A stretch of 6,407 bases of DNA from Verrucomicrobia subdivision 6 bacterium (GCA_945866245.1 CAMBGW010000056.1:1-6407); one strand, 5' to 3'; positions 1 to 5,256 are shown, counted from the stretch's first letter. The notes: a model not told the origin generated them from the letters alone. A program made the numbers and translations.

Positions 1-467
1 GGGCGGGGCGATTTCCGGATCTCCGATTGCGGGTGGTGGGGCCGGCGGGGTGGTTGGCGGGTGGGGATTTGGGGGAACTGAAAAGAGCCGTGGCAAAGGG
101 GGGCGCGGTTTGGGAGGGTGCAAAAACGGAGGAGGAGCTACGGCAGGCGTACTGTGAAAGCACGATGTTGGTTTATCCGTCGCTTTACGAGGGGTTTGGG
201 TTGCCGCCGCTGGAGGCGATGGCGTGTGGTTGTCCGGTGGTTTGTGCCAAGGCGGGTTCACTACCTGAGGTGTGTGGAGGTGCGGCGGAGTATTTCGACC
301 CACGGTCCGAGGAGGAAATGATGTCGGCTGTAGGGCTAGTTTTGGGAAGTGAAGAGAGGCGTGAGGGATTACGCAAAGCAGGGATGGTAAGGGCAGCGGA
401 ATTTTCTTGGGAAAGAATGGCGGAGGAGACGGGAGAGATCTATCGGAGGGTGGCCTTAGGAACGTGA
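1..467 (+). CDS. Glycosyltransferase family 4 (group 1), C-terminal fragment
   Basis: The reading frame is open to the left edge (first full codon at position 3), so this is the 3' part of a longer gene. The first in-frame start-like codon, a TTG at 27, lies inside the conserved strand 'LRVVGP' and is not a real start. The fragment has the hallmarks of the GT-B C-terminal nucleotide-sugar-binding half: 'LVYPSLYEGFGLPPLEAMA' with the E-x7-E pair (first Glu codon at 189-191), then 'GCPVV', 'SLPEV', 'AAEYFDP' and a closing 'FSWERMAEETGEIY' helix. Enzymes of this family transfer a sugar from a nucleotide donor to a growing glycan at the cytoplasmic membrane face. The donor and acceptor cannot be told from this part. 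The exosortase/EpsI pair downstream suggests an exopolysaccharide cluster. The end looks natural for the family, and G-rich repeats begin right at the stop codon. Confidence 0.93.
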   Translation, partial: AGRFPDLRLRVVGPAGWLAGGDLGELKRAVAKGGAVWEGAKTEEELRQAYCESTMLVYPSLYEGFGLPPLEAMACGCPVVCAKAGSLPEVCGGAAEYFDPRSEEEMMSAVGLVLGSEERREGLRKAGMVRAAEFSWERMAEETGEIYRRVALGT

Positions 468-468
468 T

Positions 469-488
469 TAGGGATTAAGGGATTAAGG
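469..488 (+). repeat. G-rich direct repeat, left copy (GGGATTAA units)
   Basis: TAGGGATTAAGGGATTAAGG begins just after the glycosyltransferase stop and contains two tandem GGGATTAA units. A related 20-mer in the same orientation lies at 1378-1397 (17 of 20 identical by my alignment), on the other side of the toxin-antitoxin genes. It may be a dispersed intergenic repeat or the edge of an inserted segment. The low complexity makes chance similarity possible. Confidence 0.5.
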
Positions 489-575
489 CCCTACTACGCT
501 CCTAAACCGCTTCGCGGGACTTGGCCCCCTCGAACCTGCCCCCGCCCATTCTCAATACTCGTTCCACGACGGTTT

Positions 576-601
576 GAATCTCCGCTATCGCGGGGGAATT
601 C
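576..601. repeat. Imperfect inverted repeat (hairpin)
   Basis: CCGC (582-585) and GCGG (590-593) pair around a TATC loop. The stem extends through a T-G wobble and a C-G pair. After a two-base bulge, GAAT (576-579) pairs with ATTC (598-601). No T-run follows on either strand, so it is not an obvious intrinsic terminator. A second hairpin lies six bases further on. Confidence 0.5.
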
Positions 602-607
602 GAAGGG

Positions 608-627
608 CGCCCGATAGAAATCGGGCG
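608..627. repeat. Perfect 8-bp inverted repeat (hairpin)
   Basis: CGCCCGAT (608-615) and ATCGGGCG (620-627) form a perfect 8-bp stem with an AGAA loop. It lies about 65 bases upstream of the antitoxin start. It could be an RNA hairpin, part of a dispersed repeat, or an operator for the antitoxin, since type II antitoxins often bind inverted repeats near their own promoter. It sits upstream of the promoter I propose, which makes the operator idea weak. No T-run follows. Confidence 0.55.
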
Positions 628-658
628 GAAAGGACTACTGGGGGGGAGGGGGGTTGGA

Positions 659-686
659 TTGACGGCTGGGGGAGGCGGATTAGAGT
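659..686 (+). promoter_or_regulatory. Possible sigma70-type promoter of the toxin-antitoxin pair
   Basis: TTGACG (659-664) and TAGAGT (681-686) are 16 bases apart and resemble -35 and -10 boxes. Transcription would start near 693, at or next to the antitoxin ATG, giving a leaderless or nearly leaderless message. The -10 match is only 4 of 6, so this is tentative. Confidence 0.3.
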
Positions 687-692
687 GGAGTG

Positions 693-905
693 ATGAGAAT
701 GGAAGCCGAGGTGAGTGATGCGACGCATCTGGTTTTGAAAAAGCCTTTAGGCATGCCTGCTGGAAGTAGGGTCGTTCTGGATATAGTTGAGTCGGGGGAT
801 GCTGGGGGAAATAAAGATTGGGCCAAGTTGTCATTGAGCATGTTGGAAAGGGCGTACGGCTTGGATGAGCCCGACTATTCGGGCGCGGGCCAAGCAATTG
901 TCTGA
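693..905 (+). CDS. Putative type II antitoxin partner of a MazF/PemK-like toxin
   Basis: A 70-residue acidic protein directly upstream of a PemK/MazF-type toxin. The N-terminus 'MEAEVSDATHLVLKKPLG' followed by 'PAGSRVVLDIVES' (about residues 3-34) looks like the short beta-strand domain of small AbrB-like or DUF104-like antitoxin proteins. The rest, 'DWAKLSLSMLERAYGLDEPDYS', would be the toxin-binding tail. In known type II systems such a protein neutralises the toxin by direct contact and often represses its own operon. The family is inferred from context and general pattern. Starts at GTG 690, ATG 693 and ATG 699 are all in frame. ATG 699 has the best-spaced Shine-Dalgarno (GGAG at 687-690, 8 bases away), whereas ATG 693 gives the usual M-x-x-E-A opening. 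I list 693 without certainty. The toxin starts 5 bases after the stop, so translation is probably coupled. Confidence 0.72.
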   Translation: MRMEAEVSDATHLVLKKPLGMPAGSRVVLDIVESGDAGGNKDWAKLSLSMLERAYGLDEPDYSGAGQAIV

Positions 906-910
906 AGCCC

Positions 911-1267
911 ATGGCGCAAGTTTCGGAGGGGGAGGTTGTGGCGGCGAGGTTGGTGCAAGCAGATGGGGGAGCCAAGTTACGGCCGATTGTTTTGCTGCGA
1001 AAACTTCCTGGAATGGGTGATTTTTTGGTCTGCGGTGTGAGTTCGCAAACGCAGCGTGCGGTGGAGGGTTTCGATCTGGTGGTGGAGTCAGGGTCAAAAG
1101 AATTTGCCCAGATGGGGTTGAAGGTGACCTCGGTCATCCGGCTTAATTTTTTAGCGACGGTACCGATCGATCGGATGGAGAGAAGACTGGGCAGTCTTCC
1201 CGATGATATGCTGAGTTTGTTGCGGGCGAAATTGGCAGAGCATATTGTTGGCTCAAAGCAGAGGTAA
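911..1267 (+). CDS. PemK/MazF-like toxin (endoribonuclease family)
   Basis: A 118-residue protein with the PemK/MazF fold signature. It opens with 'EGEVVAARLVQADGGAKLRPIVLLRK' (residues 6-31), where the early strand and the K-L-R-P segment match the 'G.[IV]V...... KLRPALVL' core. Then come 'FLVCGVSSQ' (38-46), a 'KVTSVIRLNFLATVP' strand (71-85) containing the conserved Ser/Thr-x-x-[IV]-[RK]-x-x-x-[IL] region, and a C-terminal helix 'PDDMLSLLRAKLAEHI' (97-112). Known members are sequence-specific mRNA interferases that halt growth when the antitoxin is lost. Activity and cleavage site here are unknown. Length is normal, with no sign of decay. There is no clear Shine-Dalgarno before ATG 911, so coupling to the antitoxin stop 5 bases upstream is likely. 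A hairpin plus T-run follows 24 bases after the stop. Confidence 0.85.
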   Translation: MAQVSEGEVVAARLVQADGGAKLRPIVLLRKLPGMGDFLVCGVSSQTQRAVEGFDLVVESGSKEFAQMGLKVTSVIRLNFLATVPIDRMERRLGSLPDDMLSLLRAKLAEHIVGSKQR

Positions 1268-1290
1268 GGGGGGGGCCGCGCTCGCGGGAT

Positions 1291-1312
1291 CCCGCATGCG
1301 CGGGAGATTTTT
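1291..1312 (+). terminator. Possible intrinsic terminator after the toxin gene
   Basis: CCCGC (1291-1295) and GCGGG (1300-1304) form a 5-bp GC stem with an ATGC loop. A run of five T follows at 1308-1312. The placement, 24 bases past the toxin stop, suits a rho-independent terminator. The overlapping palindrome GCGGGATCCCGC (1284-1295) offers a competing stem, so the structure could instead be part of a dispersed repeat. Confidence 0.5.
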
Positions 1313-1342
1313 AATTTCGGATTTTGATTAGAGGAGGGATTG

Positions 1343-1371
1343 CTCACGCAAAGGACGCGAAGGACGCAAAA
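1343..1371. repeat. Tandem AAGGACGC element, probable dispersed intergenic repeat
   Basis: The stretch carries two AAGGACGC units in tandem (1351-1358 and 1360-1367) between CACGCA and CAAAAG. In reverse it can be read as runs like 'FCVLRVLCV', a kind of spurious peptide I recall from intergenic repeats in several bacterial genomes. I see no protein-coding role. Its family is not established here. Confidence 0.45.
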
Positions 1372-1377
1372 GGGGAA

Positions 1378-1397
1378 TAGGGATTCAGGGGTTACGG
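1378..1397 (+). repeat. G-rich direct repeat, right copy
   Basis: TAGGGATTCAGGGGTTACGG matches the left copy at 469-488 in 17 of 20 positions and in the same orientation. The degenerate pattern continues with GGGTTAAG. The two copies bracket the toxin-antitoxin pair and its flanking hairpins. Confidence 0.45.
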
Positions 1398-1419
1398 GGT
1401 TAAGTCCGGGGGAGGTGGC

Positions 1420-1448
1420 TTGCGGTTTTGGGTGGTGAGGAATAGTTT
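1420..1448 (+). promoter_or_regulatory. Possible promoter of the exosortase-epsI operon
   Basis: TTGCGG (1420-1425) and TAGTTT (1443-1448) are separated by exactly 17 bases. The -10 box ends 5 bases before the exosortase ATG, so initiation would fall at or just inside the start codon. Both boxes are imperfect. If transcription starts further upstream, GAGG at 1437-1440 could act as a distant ribosome-binding site. Confidence 0.3.
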
Positions 1449-1453
1449 TAAGC

Positions 1454-2434
1454 ATGTCTGAAAAGCGAGAAGTGGGAGGGGGGGAGGTGGTGTCTCAGTG
1501 GCAGGATCGGGCGTTGTGGGTGGAGGTGCTCGTTGCGGTTGCCGTGGTGATTGGGTTGTACGGATTGATCCCTTATAATTTCGGATTCGAGAGCAAAGCG
1601 CGGAGTGTGTTTGAGATGCTGCAGAGGTTTTGGACCGATCCCTCTACGGTGGATTGGCATCATGGGATGATTGTGCCGTTGATATCGATTGGGCTGATTT
1701 TGCACCGGGCGAAGGAGTTGGAGAAAATTGCCATTCGGCCGTGTGGTTGGGGGGTGGGGTTGGTGGTGGCCGCGCTGGGGTTGTATTGGGTGGGATACAA
1801 GATCGACATTACGATTGTGGGATTTCTGTCCCTGCAAATGATGATTGGGGGATTGATCTTATGGCTTTTGGGTTGGGAGATGATGAAGGCATTAGCTTTT
1901 CCTTATGCGTTTCTGATGTTTGCGTACCCTTTTTATTTTTTGGATACGATCGTGGCTTTTCCGTTGCGGGGCTTGATGTGTCAGATGTCGCAAATTTTTC
2001 TCAACCTGGTGGGGGTGGATACCTTGCGGGTGGGGACGGCGTTGGTTTCGGCACCAGACTATGCGAAGGGTTTGGCGCAGGGGCAGAGGTTTGCTTTAGA
2101 TGTGGCGACTCCGTGCAGCGGGATTCGGTCCCTTTTTGCCTTAATGATGGTGAGCGCGCTTTACGCGCATCTCTCCTTAGAAAAGACGTGGCAAAAGTGG
2201 ACGCTGTTTTTGCTTTCGCCGGCGTTAGCGGTTTTGGGAAATTTTGCCCGGATGGTGATGTTAACCGTGGGCACGATTTTCTTGGGGAGTGCGGTGGCGA
2301 TTGGGACGGAGGAGCATCCGACGACCTTCCATATGGCAGCGGGCTTTTTTGTCTTTATCGTCGCGCTGGGGGGAATGGTGGGAGTGAGTCGCTGTCTGCA
2401 ATCGATCGGAGCGAGGAAGGAAAAGGCGAAGTGA
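1454..2434 (+). CDS. xrt: Exosortase (EpsH/Xrt family transmembrane cysteine transpeptidase)
   Basis: A 326-residue multi-pass membrane protein with the three catalytic positions of the exosortase/archaeosortase family: Cys221 in 'ATPCSGIRS', Arg266 in 'LGNFARMVML' and His293 in 'TTFHMAAGFF'. The upstream 'DWHHGMIVPLISIGLIL' (67-83) matches the usual segment near the first helices. About eight hydrophobic segments are visible (roughly 22-44, 72-83, 98-115, 119-140, 146-165, 224-240, 250-282, 295-312). Exosortases are thought to recognise a C-terminal PEP-CTERM-like signal (short motif, helix, basic tail), cleave it at the membrane and pass the protein on to the cell surface. The subtype, and so the recognised motif, cannot be told, and no CTERM substrate is encoded in this window. 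The gene overlaps epsI by 4 bases (GTGA). The N-terminal 20 residues are hydrophilic and G-rich in coding. Confidence 0.95.
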   Translation: MSEKREVGGGEVVSQWQDRALWVEVLVAVAVVIGLYGLIPYNFGFESKARSVFEMLQRFWTDPSTVDWHHGMIVPLISIGLILHRAKELEKIAIRPCGWGVGLVVAALGLYWVGYKIDITIVGFLSLQMMIGGLILWLLGWEMMKALAFPYAFLMFAYPFYFLDTIVAFPLRGLMCQMSQIFLNLVGVDTLRVGTALVSAPDYAKGLAQGQRFALDVATPCSGIRSLFALMMVSALYAHLSLEKTWQKWTLFLLSPALAVLGNFARMVMLTVGTIFLGSAVAIGTEEHPTTFHMAAGFFVFIVALGGMVGVSRCLQSIGARKEKAK

Positions 2435-3144
2435 AGGGCTGGGAGAGGCGGGGGGCCTGGTCAAGAGTGGCGGGTTTGCTGGTGTTGGGTGGTGGGGTAG
2501 CGGCGATTTGTTTGTTGGTGCCGACACCGAATACAACTCCGAAAGCTGGGGTGGTGATGGATCTGCCAGTGACGGTGGGTGGATTTACGGGAAAGGAGGT
2601 AGCGGCGACGATGGGGGAGCTGGTGACGTTGCCGAAGGACACGCAGATCACGAGAAGGGAGTATGTGGATGCGGGGGGGGATCGAATTATGGCCTCGATT
2701 GTTTTAAGTGGGGGGGAAAAGAGGAGTATTCATCGGCCTGAGGTGTGTTTGCCGGCGCAGGGTTGGACGATGCGGGGGGGGCGGGTGGAGAAGATCGCTT
2801 TAGCGGATGGGCGAGATTTGGAGGTGATGGATCTCAGTTTGGTGCGGGATGTGGAGGTGGCGAAGGGGGATCGGCGAAAATTGTACGCGAACTATTTCTA
2901 CTGGTTTGTGGGAAGTGGGGTGACAACGCCGCATCACTGGAGCCGGGTCTTTCTGACCAGCCTCGATCGAATCACTAAAAATTTAAATCACCGCTGGGCC
3001 TACGTGATTGTCATGTCGGTGGTAACGGAGGGATTTATGCCGCTAGGGAAAAATGAGACGCAGACGGTGGAGATGTTGAAGCAGTTCACAGCGGAGGCGG
3101 CTCCGAGCTTCATGCGGGCGAGCACCCCTGGCCTAGCGCCCTGA
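2431..3144 (+). CDS. epsI: EpsI family protein (exosortase-associated, DUF3485)
   Basis: A 237-residue protein with one N-terminal membrane anchor (about residues 13-30) and a periplasmic domain carrying the family signature 'HRPEVCLPAQGW' (101-112), with its conserved His, Pro, Glu and Cys. The C-terminal 'LYANYFYWFVG' (151-161), then 'TTPHHWSRVFLTSLDR', also fits. EpsI proteins are encoded beside, or fused to, exosortases in exopolysaccharide loci and help exosortase-linked export; their biochemistry is not settled. I chose GTG 2431 because it overlaps the exosortase stop as GTGA, has purine-rich AGGAAGG about 10 bases upstream, and places the membrane anchor correctly. The same frame is open further upstream through the exosortase gene, but that part is antiparallel noise in codon use. 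The gene contains three G-runs of 7-8 bases within about 110 bases. Confidence 0.92.
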   Translation: MKGWERRGAWSRVAGLLVLGGGVAAICLLVPTPNTTPKAGVVMDLPVTVGGFTGKEVAATMGELVTLPKDTQITRREYVDAGGDRIMASIVLSGGEKRSIHRPEVCLPAQGWTMRGGRVEKIALADGRDLEVMDLSLVRDVEVAKGDRRKLYANYFYWFVGSGVTTPHHWSRVFLTSLDRITKNLNHRWAYVIVMSVVTEGFMPLGKNETQTVEMLKQFTAEAAPSFMRASTPGLAP

Positions 3145-3199
3145 TTCCCGTCTTGCCTTTTGGGCAGGAGGATAGGCAGGCTATCTACAACATTAACCC

Positions 3200-3204
3200 A
3201 AGGA
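3200..3204 (+). promoter_or_regulatory. Shine-Dalgarno that fixes the SYLF gene start
   Basis: AAGGA lies 8 bases before ATG 3213. It supports this start over the in-frame TTG at 3153, which would put 20 polar residues in front of the signal peptide. Confidence 0.7.
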
Positions 3205-3212
3205 ACCCAAAT

Positions 3213-3869
3213 ATGAAAAACATGCTCCCAATCCTCCTCGCAACCCTGATCGCCCTTCCCGCCATGAACGGGCGGGCTGAATCACTGGATAAGCTGGTTC
3301 CAGACTGTGCCGAAATTCTGGGCAGAATGAAAAGGGAAGACATCATCAACATGGATTTGGTGAAAGAGGCCAAAGGAATTGTAATTTTGAATGTCACCGG
3401 ATTTGCGATCGGGATCGGCGGATCGGGTGGGGACGGAATTTTGATGGCGAAGACGGATAAGGGCTGGAGCGGTCCTGTCGCGATCACGACAGATGGCGGG
3501 ACCTTGGGCATCGATGTGGGCGGGCAGGATAATGACATTGTGATGCTCCTGATGAACAATGGGGTGGTGAGCAAATGGGCAACGGGAGAGCACTTTAGCT
3601 CTTCCTCCGCCTCGGCGGTGTTGGGGCCCAAAGGTGGGGCGGCGATCGATACCACGATGAAAACCCGCGATTTTAACGTCTATATTTGGAATAAAGGGGC
3701 GAAGCTGGGCGTCAACTTCGGGGGTTTTGATGTGAATATCAATGAGGAGGCGAACGCCAACTATTACGATAAGCCCCTCGTTTCAGCGAAAGACATCCTC
3801 AATTCGGTGGCGGAAGTTCCAGCATCGAAAAAAAATGGGATGGCCCGGATTTACGACCTGCTGAAATAA
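3213..3869 (+). CDS. Exported SYLF-domain (Ysc84/DUF500) lipid-binding protein
   Basis: A 218-residue protein. Residues 1-22 are a Sec signal peptide (Lys, then a Leu/Ile/Ala core, ending 'NGRA' before 'ESLD'), so the mature protein is periplasmic or surface-located. The rest is a SYLF domain: 'DLVKEAKGIVILNVTG' (48-63), 'IGIGGSGGDGILMAK' (66-80) with 'GWSGPVAI' (84-91), 'GGTLGIDVGGQDNDIVMLLMN' region (95-115), 'SSSASAVLGPKGGAA' (130-144), 'VYIWNKGAKLGVNFGG' (156-171) and 'NYYDKPLVSAKDIL' (183-196). In eukaryotes this domain binds phosphoinositides and actin; bacterial members are widespread, exported and poorly understood, with a lipid-binding role proposed. The start at 3213 has a good Shine-Dalgarno. 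A DUF2959-like exported protein follows after 20 bases and is probably co-transcribed. Confidence 0.92.
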   Translation: MKNMLPILLATLIALPAMNGRAESLDKLVPDCAEILGRMKREDIINMDLVKEAKGIVILNVTGFAIGIGGSGGDGILMAKTDKGWSGPVAITTDGGTLGIDVGGQDNDIVMLLMNNGVVSKWATGEHFSSSSASAVLGPKGGAAIDTTMKTRDFNVYIWNKGAKLGVNFGGFDVNINEEANANYYDKPLVSAKDILNSVAEVPASKKNGMARIYDLLK

Positions 3870-3873
3870 ACAG

Positions 3874-3879
3874 AAAGGA
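3874..3879 (+). promoter_or_regulatory. Shine-Dalgarno of the DUF2959-like gene
   Basis: AAAGGA sits 10 bases before ATG 3890, in the 20-base gap after the SYLF stop. With no terminator between the two genes, this suggests separate translation from a shared transcript. Confidence 0.6.
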
Positions 3880-3889
3880 AATATAACAA

Positions 3890-4525
3890 ATGAAGAACAC
3901 ACTTGTTGCTCTTGTTGCGTTTTGGATGGTGTTGCCCTTTTCGGGGCGAGCCCAAAATTCGGATTCCCTCAACCTCGCAGCCGACCAGGCCGCCAGCATG
4001 AACAAGCTGGATGATCTGATGGGTCGAGCGCAGAAGCGCTTGAGCTACGTCATGACAAACTTAGGCGAGTTAATGGACGGAAATGATAAGAACAACTCGT
4101 TTGATCAGTTTAAGGACAATCTAAGCGACCTGCAGGATATCCGAGGCGACATCAAGGATCGGGTGGAGAGGGTGCGGGATTTGCAGGGTCAACGGATTGC
4201 CGCTTGGACCAAGGAAGTCTCGGGCTTGACGGACAAAGATATGCGCAAGATGACGAATGATCAGATTGATAAGGCGAAATCGGATTTCGACGTTTTGGAT
4301 AAGCAGCTGCGCGAAGTGGGCGGTGATGCAAACGATCTGATTACTTTGCTGGAAGACCTAAAAAAGTATTTTGCATCTTCTTTCACCCCAGACTCGATCA
4401 AGACCTGCACGCCGATGATTGAGAAGGCCCGGACAGCTGGGCAGGAGATGGTGAAAAGTGTCGATACATTGCGGGACAATATCTACAAACAGAAGAAAGA
4501 GGTGAAGGGCACCTCGGGGAACTAG
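3890..4525 (+). CDS. Exported alpha-helical protein, DUF2959-like
   Basis: A 211-residue protein of uncertain function. Residues 1-21 form a Sec signal peptide ending 'SGRA' before 'QNSD', the same G-R-A ending as its upstream neighbour. The mature part is almost entirely charged helix with coiled-coil-like spacing: 'MNKLDDLMGRAQKRLSYVMTN' region (37-57), 'FDQFKDNLSDLQDIRGDIKDRV' region (71-92), 'AAWTKEVSGL' (104-113), 'AKSDFDVLDKQLREVG' (129-144), and a C-terminal 'IEKARTAGQEMVKSVDTLRDNI' region (177-198). The layout resembles DUF2959 proteins: an outer helical bundle, an aromatic-rich middle around 'LKKYFASSF' (157-165) and a final regular helix. I base this on recollection of the family pattern, so it is moderate. 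There is one cysteine in the mature protein (173). It is likely a periplasmic partner of the SYLF protein. Confidence 0.85.
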   Translation: MKNTLVALVAFWMVLPFSGRAQNSDSLNLAADQAASMNKLDDLMGRAQKRLSYVMTNLGELMDGNDKNNSFDQFKDNLSDLQDIRGDIKDRVERVRDLQGQRIAAWTKEVSGLTDKDMRKMTNDQIDKAKSDFDVLDKQLREVGGDANDLITLLEDLKKYFASSFTPDSIKTCTPMIEKARTAGQEMVKSVDTLRDNIYKQKKEVKGTSGN

Positions 4526-4539
4526 AGAAACAATCGAAG

Positions 4540-4558
4540 AGCCGACGAAATGTCGGTT
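4540..4558. terminator. Hairpin between convergent genes, possible terminator (mainly for rsmI)
   Basis: CCGAC (4542-4546) and GTCGG (4552-4556) pair around GAAAT, and the stem extends by a wobble and an A-T pair to 4540-4558. It lies between the DUF2959-like stop and the rsmI stop, and overlaps the first two bases of the rsmI stop triplet on the + strand. On the minus strand a pyrimidine-rich tail (CTCTTCGATTGTTTCTC) follows. On the + strand no T-run follows. Confidence 0.4.
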
Positions 4559-5243
4559 ACGGGCGAATGGGCGAGAGCACGAGAGTGATCTCGCCCTTTG
4601 CTTTTTCGCCGAAGTGAGCAGCAACTTCTGCAGGAGTGCCGACGAAGACCTCTTCAAATTTTTTCGTCAGCTCCCGCGCCACACAAATCCGGGAATCTGG
4701 AGGAAACACTTCGACCAGTACGGCGAGCGTTTTTGAGAGGCGGTGGGGAGACTCAAAGTAGACGGAGGTGTGATCGCGTGTGGCTGCGACCGTGAGTTCC
4801 TTGAGGCGACCTCCTGATTTCGGAGGAAGAAAGCCACCGAAGTAGAAGGGAAGGGCTGGCAGGCCGCTGGCGATGAGGGCATGGATGGGGGCGGAGGGGC
4901 CGGGGATGACCTCGACGGGGAGGTTTTCGCGACGGACGGCACGGATGATGCGTTCCCCGGGGTCAGAGATGGCGGGCATTCCTGAGTCGGTAATCAGGGC
5001 GATGGTTTGACCCGAGCGGATGCGGTCGAGAATTTCGGATTCGCGGGAGGCTTCGTTAAACTTTTGCACGCTGAGGAAAGATTTTTTGAGGCTGAGATGT
5101 TGCAGAAGGAGGCCGGAGTGTCGGGTGTCTTCGGCCGCAATGAGGTCGGCGGTGGCGAGGGCCTGACAAGCGCGGGGGGAAAGATCGGAAAGATTGCCGA
5201 TGGGGGTACCGACAACGAGGAGGCGTCCGGTTGGAGATGTCAT
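4557..5243 (-). CDS. rsmI: 16S rRNA (cytidine-1402-2'-O)-methyltransferase RsmI
   Basis: A 228-residue SAM-dependent tetrapyrrole-methylase-fold enzyme that methylates the ribose of C1402 in the ribosomal P site (paired with the RsmH N4 methylation). Signature motifs appear in order: 'LLVVGTPIGNLSDLSPRA' (8-25), 'AAEDTRHSGLLL' (36-47), 'LITDSGMPAISDPG' (83-96), 'VEVIPGPSAPIHALIASGLP' (110-129), 'FYFGGFLPPKSGGR' (133-146), 'VYFESPHRL' (161-169), 'VARELTKKFEE' (188-198) and 'GEITLVL' (217-223). It ends right after the last core strand and lacks the C-terminal extension of longer homologues such as the about 286-residue E. coli enzyme. The start at 5243 is required to keep the first motif. No Shine-Dalgarno is visible, and the tRNA-Gln gene ends only 13 bases upstream. 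Confidence 0.97.
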   Translation of the reverse strand: MTSPTGRLLVVGTPIGNLSDLSPRACQALATADLIAAEDTRHSGLLLQHLSLKKSFLSVQKFNEASRESEILDRIRSGQTIALITDSGMPAISDPGERIIRAVRRENLPVEVIPGPSAPIHALIASGLPALPFYFGGFLPPKSGGRLKELTVAATRDHTSVYFESPHRLSKTLAVLVEVFPPDSRICVARELTKKFEEVFVGTPAEVAAHFGEKAKGEITLVLSPIRP

Positions 5244-5256
5244 AGGTTAGTTCTAT

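Larger units (their letters stand above)
489..692. other. Non-coding segment rich in short hairpins and G-runs
   Basis: I see no credible gene between the glycosyltransferase stop and the antitoxin start. The segment holds a small hairpin CCGC-TTC-GCGG (507-517), a longer imperfect hairpin (576-601), a perfect 8-bp hairpin (608-627), and a purine tract with runs of seven and six G (640-646, 648-653). Such dense hairpins resemble dispersed structured intergenic elements, but I cannot name a family. Confidence 0.6.

Noticed and set aside
1343..1371. Tandem AAGGACGC units considered as a CRISPR array
   Set aside because: There are only two short units without spacers of regular length, and no cas gene is present in the window.
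502..1455. A 317-codon open frame on the minus strand across the toxin-antitoxin region
   Set aside because: It runs antisense to two well-supported genes and through hairpins and repeats. It is rich in Pro, Ser and Arg, as expected from the complement of G-rich DNA, and shows no domain.
1630..2430. In-frame extension upstream of epsI, which would give a 504-residue protein
   Set aside because: This part overlaps the exosortase gene in another frame and reads as Gly/Asp/Cys-rich nonsense. The GTG at 2431, overlapping the exosortase stop, fits the membrane anchor and the family length.
3151..3186. Two short inverted repeats after epsI (TGCC/GGCA near 3154-3166, GATAG/CTATC at 3171-3185), considered as a terminator
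   Set aside because: Stems are only 4-5 bp, and no T-run follows. They might still be a weak signal, but I cannot support a terminator.
3153..3212. TTG start for the SYLF gene at 3153
   Set aside because: It would place polar residues before a typical signal peptide. ATG 3213 has AAGGA at 8-base spacing.
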